Of a stretch of 64,000 bases of DNA, positions 63,345 through 64,000 are shown piece after piece. The notes under the pieces were generated by a model. It ran no database searches. It was not told the origin of the DNA and saw only the letters and a list, made by a program, of their open reading frames with translations. A program made the position numbers and the translations under genes. The first letter of the stretch is position 1; each line of letters begins with the position of its first letter. Source of the stretch: Streptomyces sp. NBC_01481 (GTDB taxonomy: Bacteria; Actinomycetota; Actinomycetes; Streptomycetales; Streptomycetaceae). The stretch covers positions 1,128,501 through 1,192,500 of the forward strand of contig NZ_JAPEPT010000001.1 of NCBI RefSeq assembly GCF_026339995.1, read 5' to 3'.

Positions 63345-64000
63345 CAGCGCTGCTGGTTCTTCCGGCGGCCGCTGATCAGGAAGCCGACGCCGACGCTCGC
63401 GATGAAGAAGACGCCGATGATCCACCACACCCCCATGCCCGAGTCCGAGTCGGAGTCCTTCTTCTCGGACTTCTCGGCCGCCGCGGCCTTCTGAGGCGCG
63501 GGGCCCGTCGCGTTCAGGCCCGCCACCAGGTCCGTACCCCCGAAGCTCTTCGGGTCCGTACCGGCCGCGTGGGCCGCGAAGATCAGCTGGGCGTACGCCG
63601 CGGGACCCGCGCCCTTCGCCCACGCCGCGGAGTTCTGCTCCAGCCACGCCAGCGGCTTCTTCGCCTGGTCGCCGAGACCCTGTGCGCTGAGCGCCACGAC
63701 CGCGTCCGCCGTGTTCCCGAAGTCCGGCTTCTCGGTCGGGTCCTCGGAGCCCGGCATCGGGGCCGTGTTGAGGTGGCCGGTCTTGGCGAGCGCGGTCGCC
63801 AGGTACGCCGCGCCGTTGTGCGCCGCGCCCTCGACCGTCGTCGACTTCTCGCAGACCGTCCCCTTCGCGTCCTTCGCGCCCGCGGTGGCGACAAACCCCA
63901 TGCCGTGCGCCCCGAGCACCGCCGCCGAGGTCGAGTCCGCGACGATGCCCGGCTGCTTCGGCTGGTAGACGAACGCCCCGCTGTTCTTCCCGCCGCACGG
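63344..64000 (-). CDS. Prenyltransferase/squalene-oxidase-repeat alpha-toroid protein (5' end outside window)
   Basis: The frame is open to the window edge, so only about 218 C-terminal residues are seen. Repeats of the alpha/alpha-toroid type: YQPKQPGIVADSTSAAVLG, TVEGAAHNGAAYLATALAK, FGNTADAVVALSAQGLG. Acidic Ser-rich linker, then a TM helix (VWWIIGVFFIASVGVGFLIS) with RRKNQQR anchoring. The toroid resembles the binding domain of intrinsic factor/transcobalamin; together with the ECF genes it suggests an anchored vitamin-binding protein. The stop overlaps the next start. Confidence 0.85.
   Translation of the reverse strand, partial: PCGGKNSGAFVYQPKQPGIVADSTSAAVLGAHGMGFVATAGAKDAKGTVCEKSTTVEGAAHNGAAYLATALAKTGHLNTAPMPGSEDPTEKPDFGNTADAVVALSAQGLGDQAKKPLAWLEQNSAAWAKGAGPAAYAQLIFAAHAAGTDPKSFGGTDLVAGLNATGPAPQKAAAAEKSEKKDSDSDSGMGVWWIIGVFFIASVGVGFLISGRRKNQQR

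Overview
The window is high-GC actinomycete DNA and almost certainly comes from a Streptomyces. The signs are GTG/TTG starts with GGAGG-like ribosome sites, 4-bp ATGA/GTGA gene overlaps, SARP regulators, rare TTA codons confined to a few regulatory and biosynthetic genes, and an SCO2322-type protein. No rRNA, tRNA, CRISPR array, integrase or transposase was seen.

Layout. (1) 1-4035: 3' part of a bacterial iterative type I PKS of the 6-methylsalicylate-synthase type (KS end, AT, DH, KR, ACP). (2) 4.3-7.8 kb: a membrane Ser/Thr kinase and a two-domain TerD-family protein. (3) 7.9-15.6 kb, minus strand: a class I lanthipeptide locus of the FxLD type, with an isoaspartyl-type methyltransferase, a 63-aa precursor, full-length LanB, LanC and an extra stand-alone SpaB_C-like protein. 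A small ORF and an ATP-binding anti-sigma-like protein lie upstream, and a divergent TPR regulator begins at 16074. (4) 17.4-21 kb: epimerase, phosphotransferase-like protein, and a small-ORF/Mrr-like/2-TM group. (5) 21.2-23.7 kb: divergent TetR and MFS exporter. (6) 23.9-49.4 kb: the centrepiece, a PUFA-synthase-like locus. An XRE-SARP-NB-ARC regulator is followed by a free ACP, a PfaA-like megasynthase (KS-AT-ACPx3-KR-DH), a fused KS-CLF-AT-DH-DH protein, a PfaD-type enoyl reductase, two long acyl-CoA dehydrogenases, a PPTase and an FAD oxidoreductase. The operon ends at a strong terminator and a second SARP faces it. (7) 49.7-55 kb: MerR with a divergent DUF3291-like gene, an O-methyltransferase, a DUF2330 protein, and a GT87-PAP2 fusion. 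(8) 55.2-57.9 kb: a divergent cyp125/fadA5 pair with two KstR-like operators between them, as in mycobacterial cholesterol catabolism. (9) 58-64 kb, minus strand: a secreted transglycosylase and an ECF vitamin-transporter operon that continues off the right edge.

How the genes work together. The PUFA-like locus carries condensation, reduction, dehydration, isomerisation and enoyl-reduction functions, its own phosphopantetheinyl transferase, three candidate flavin oxidoreductases for chain desaturation, and two SARPs. It has no thioesterase or acyltransferase (AGPAT) release domain, so the product and its offloading are unknown. The lanthipeptide locus has modification enzymes but no dedicated protease or ABC exporter within the window. 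TTA (bldA-dependent) codons were found in LanB, the anti-sigma-like ATPase, the TPR regulator and the XRE-SARP, which ties both systems to development.
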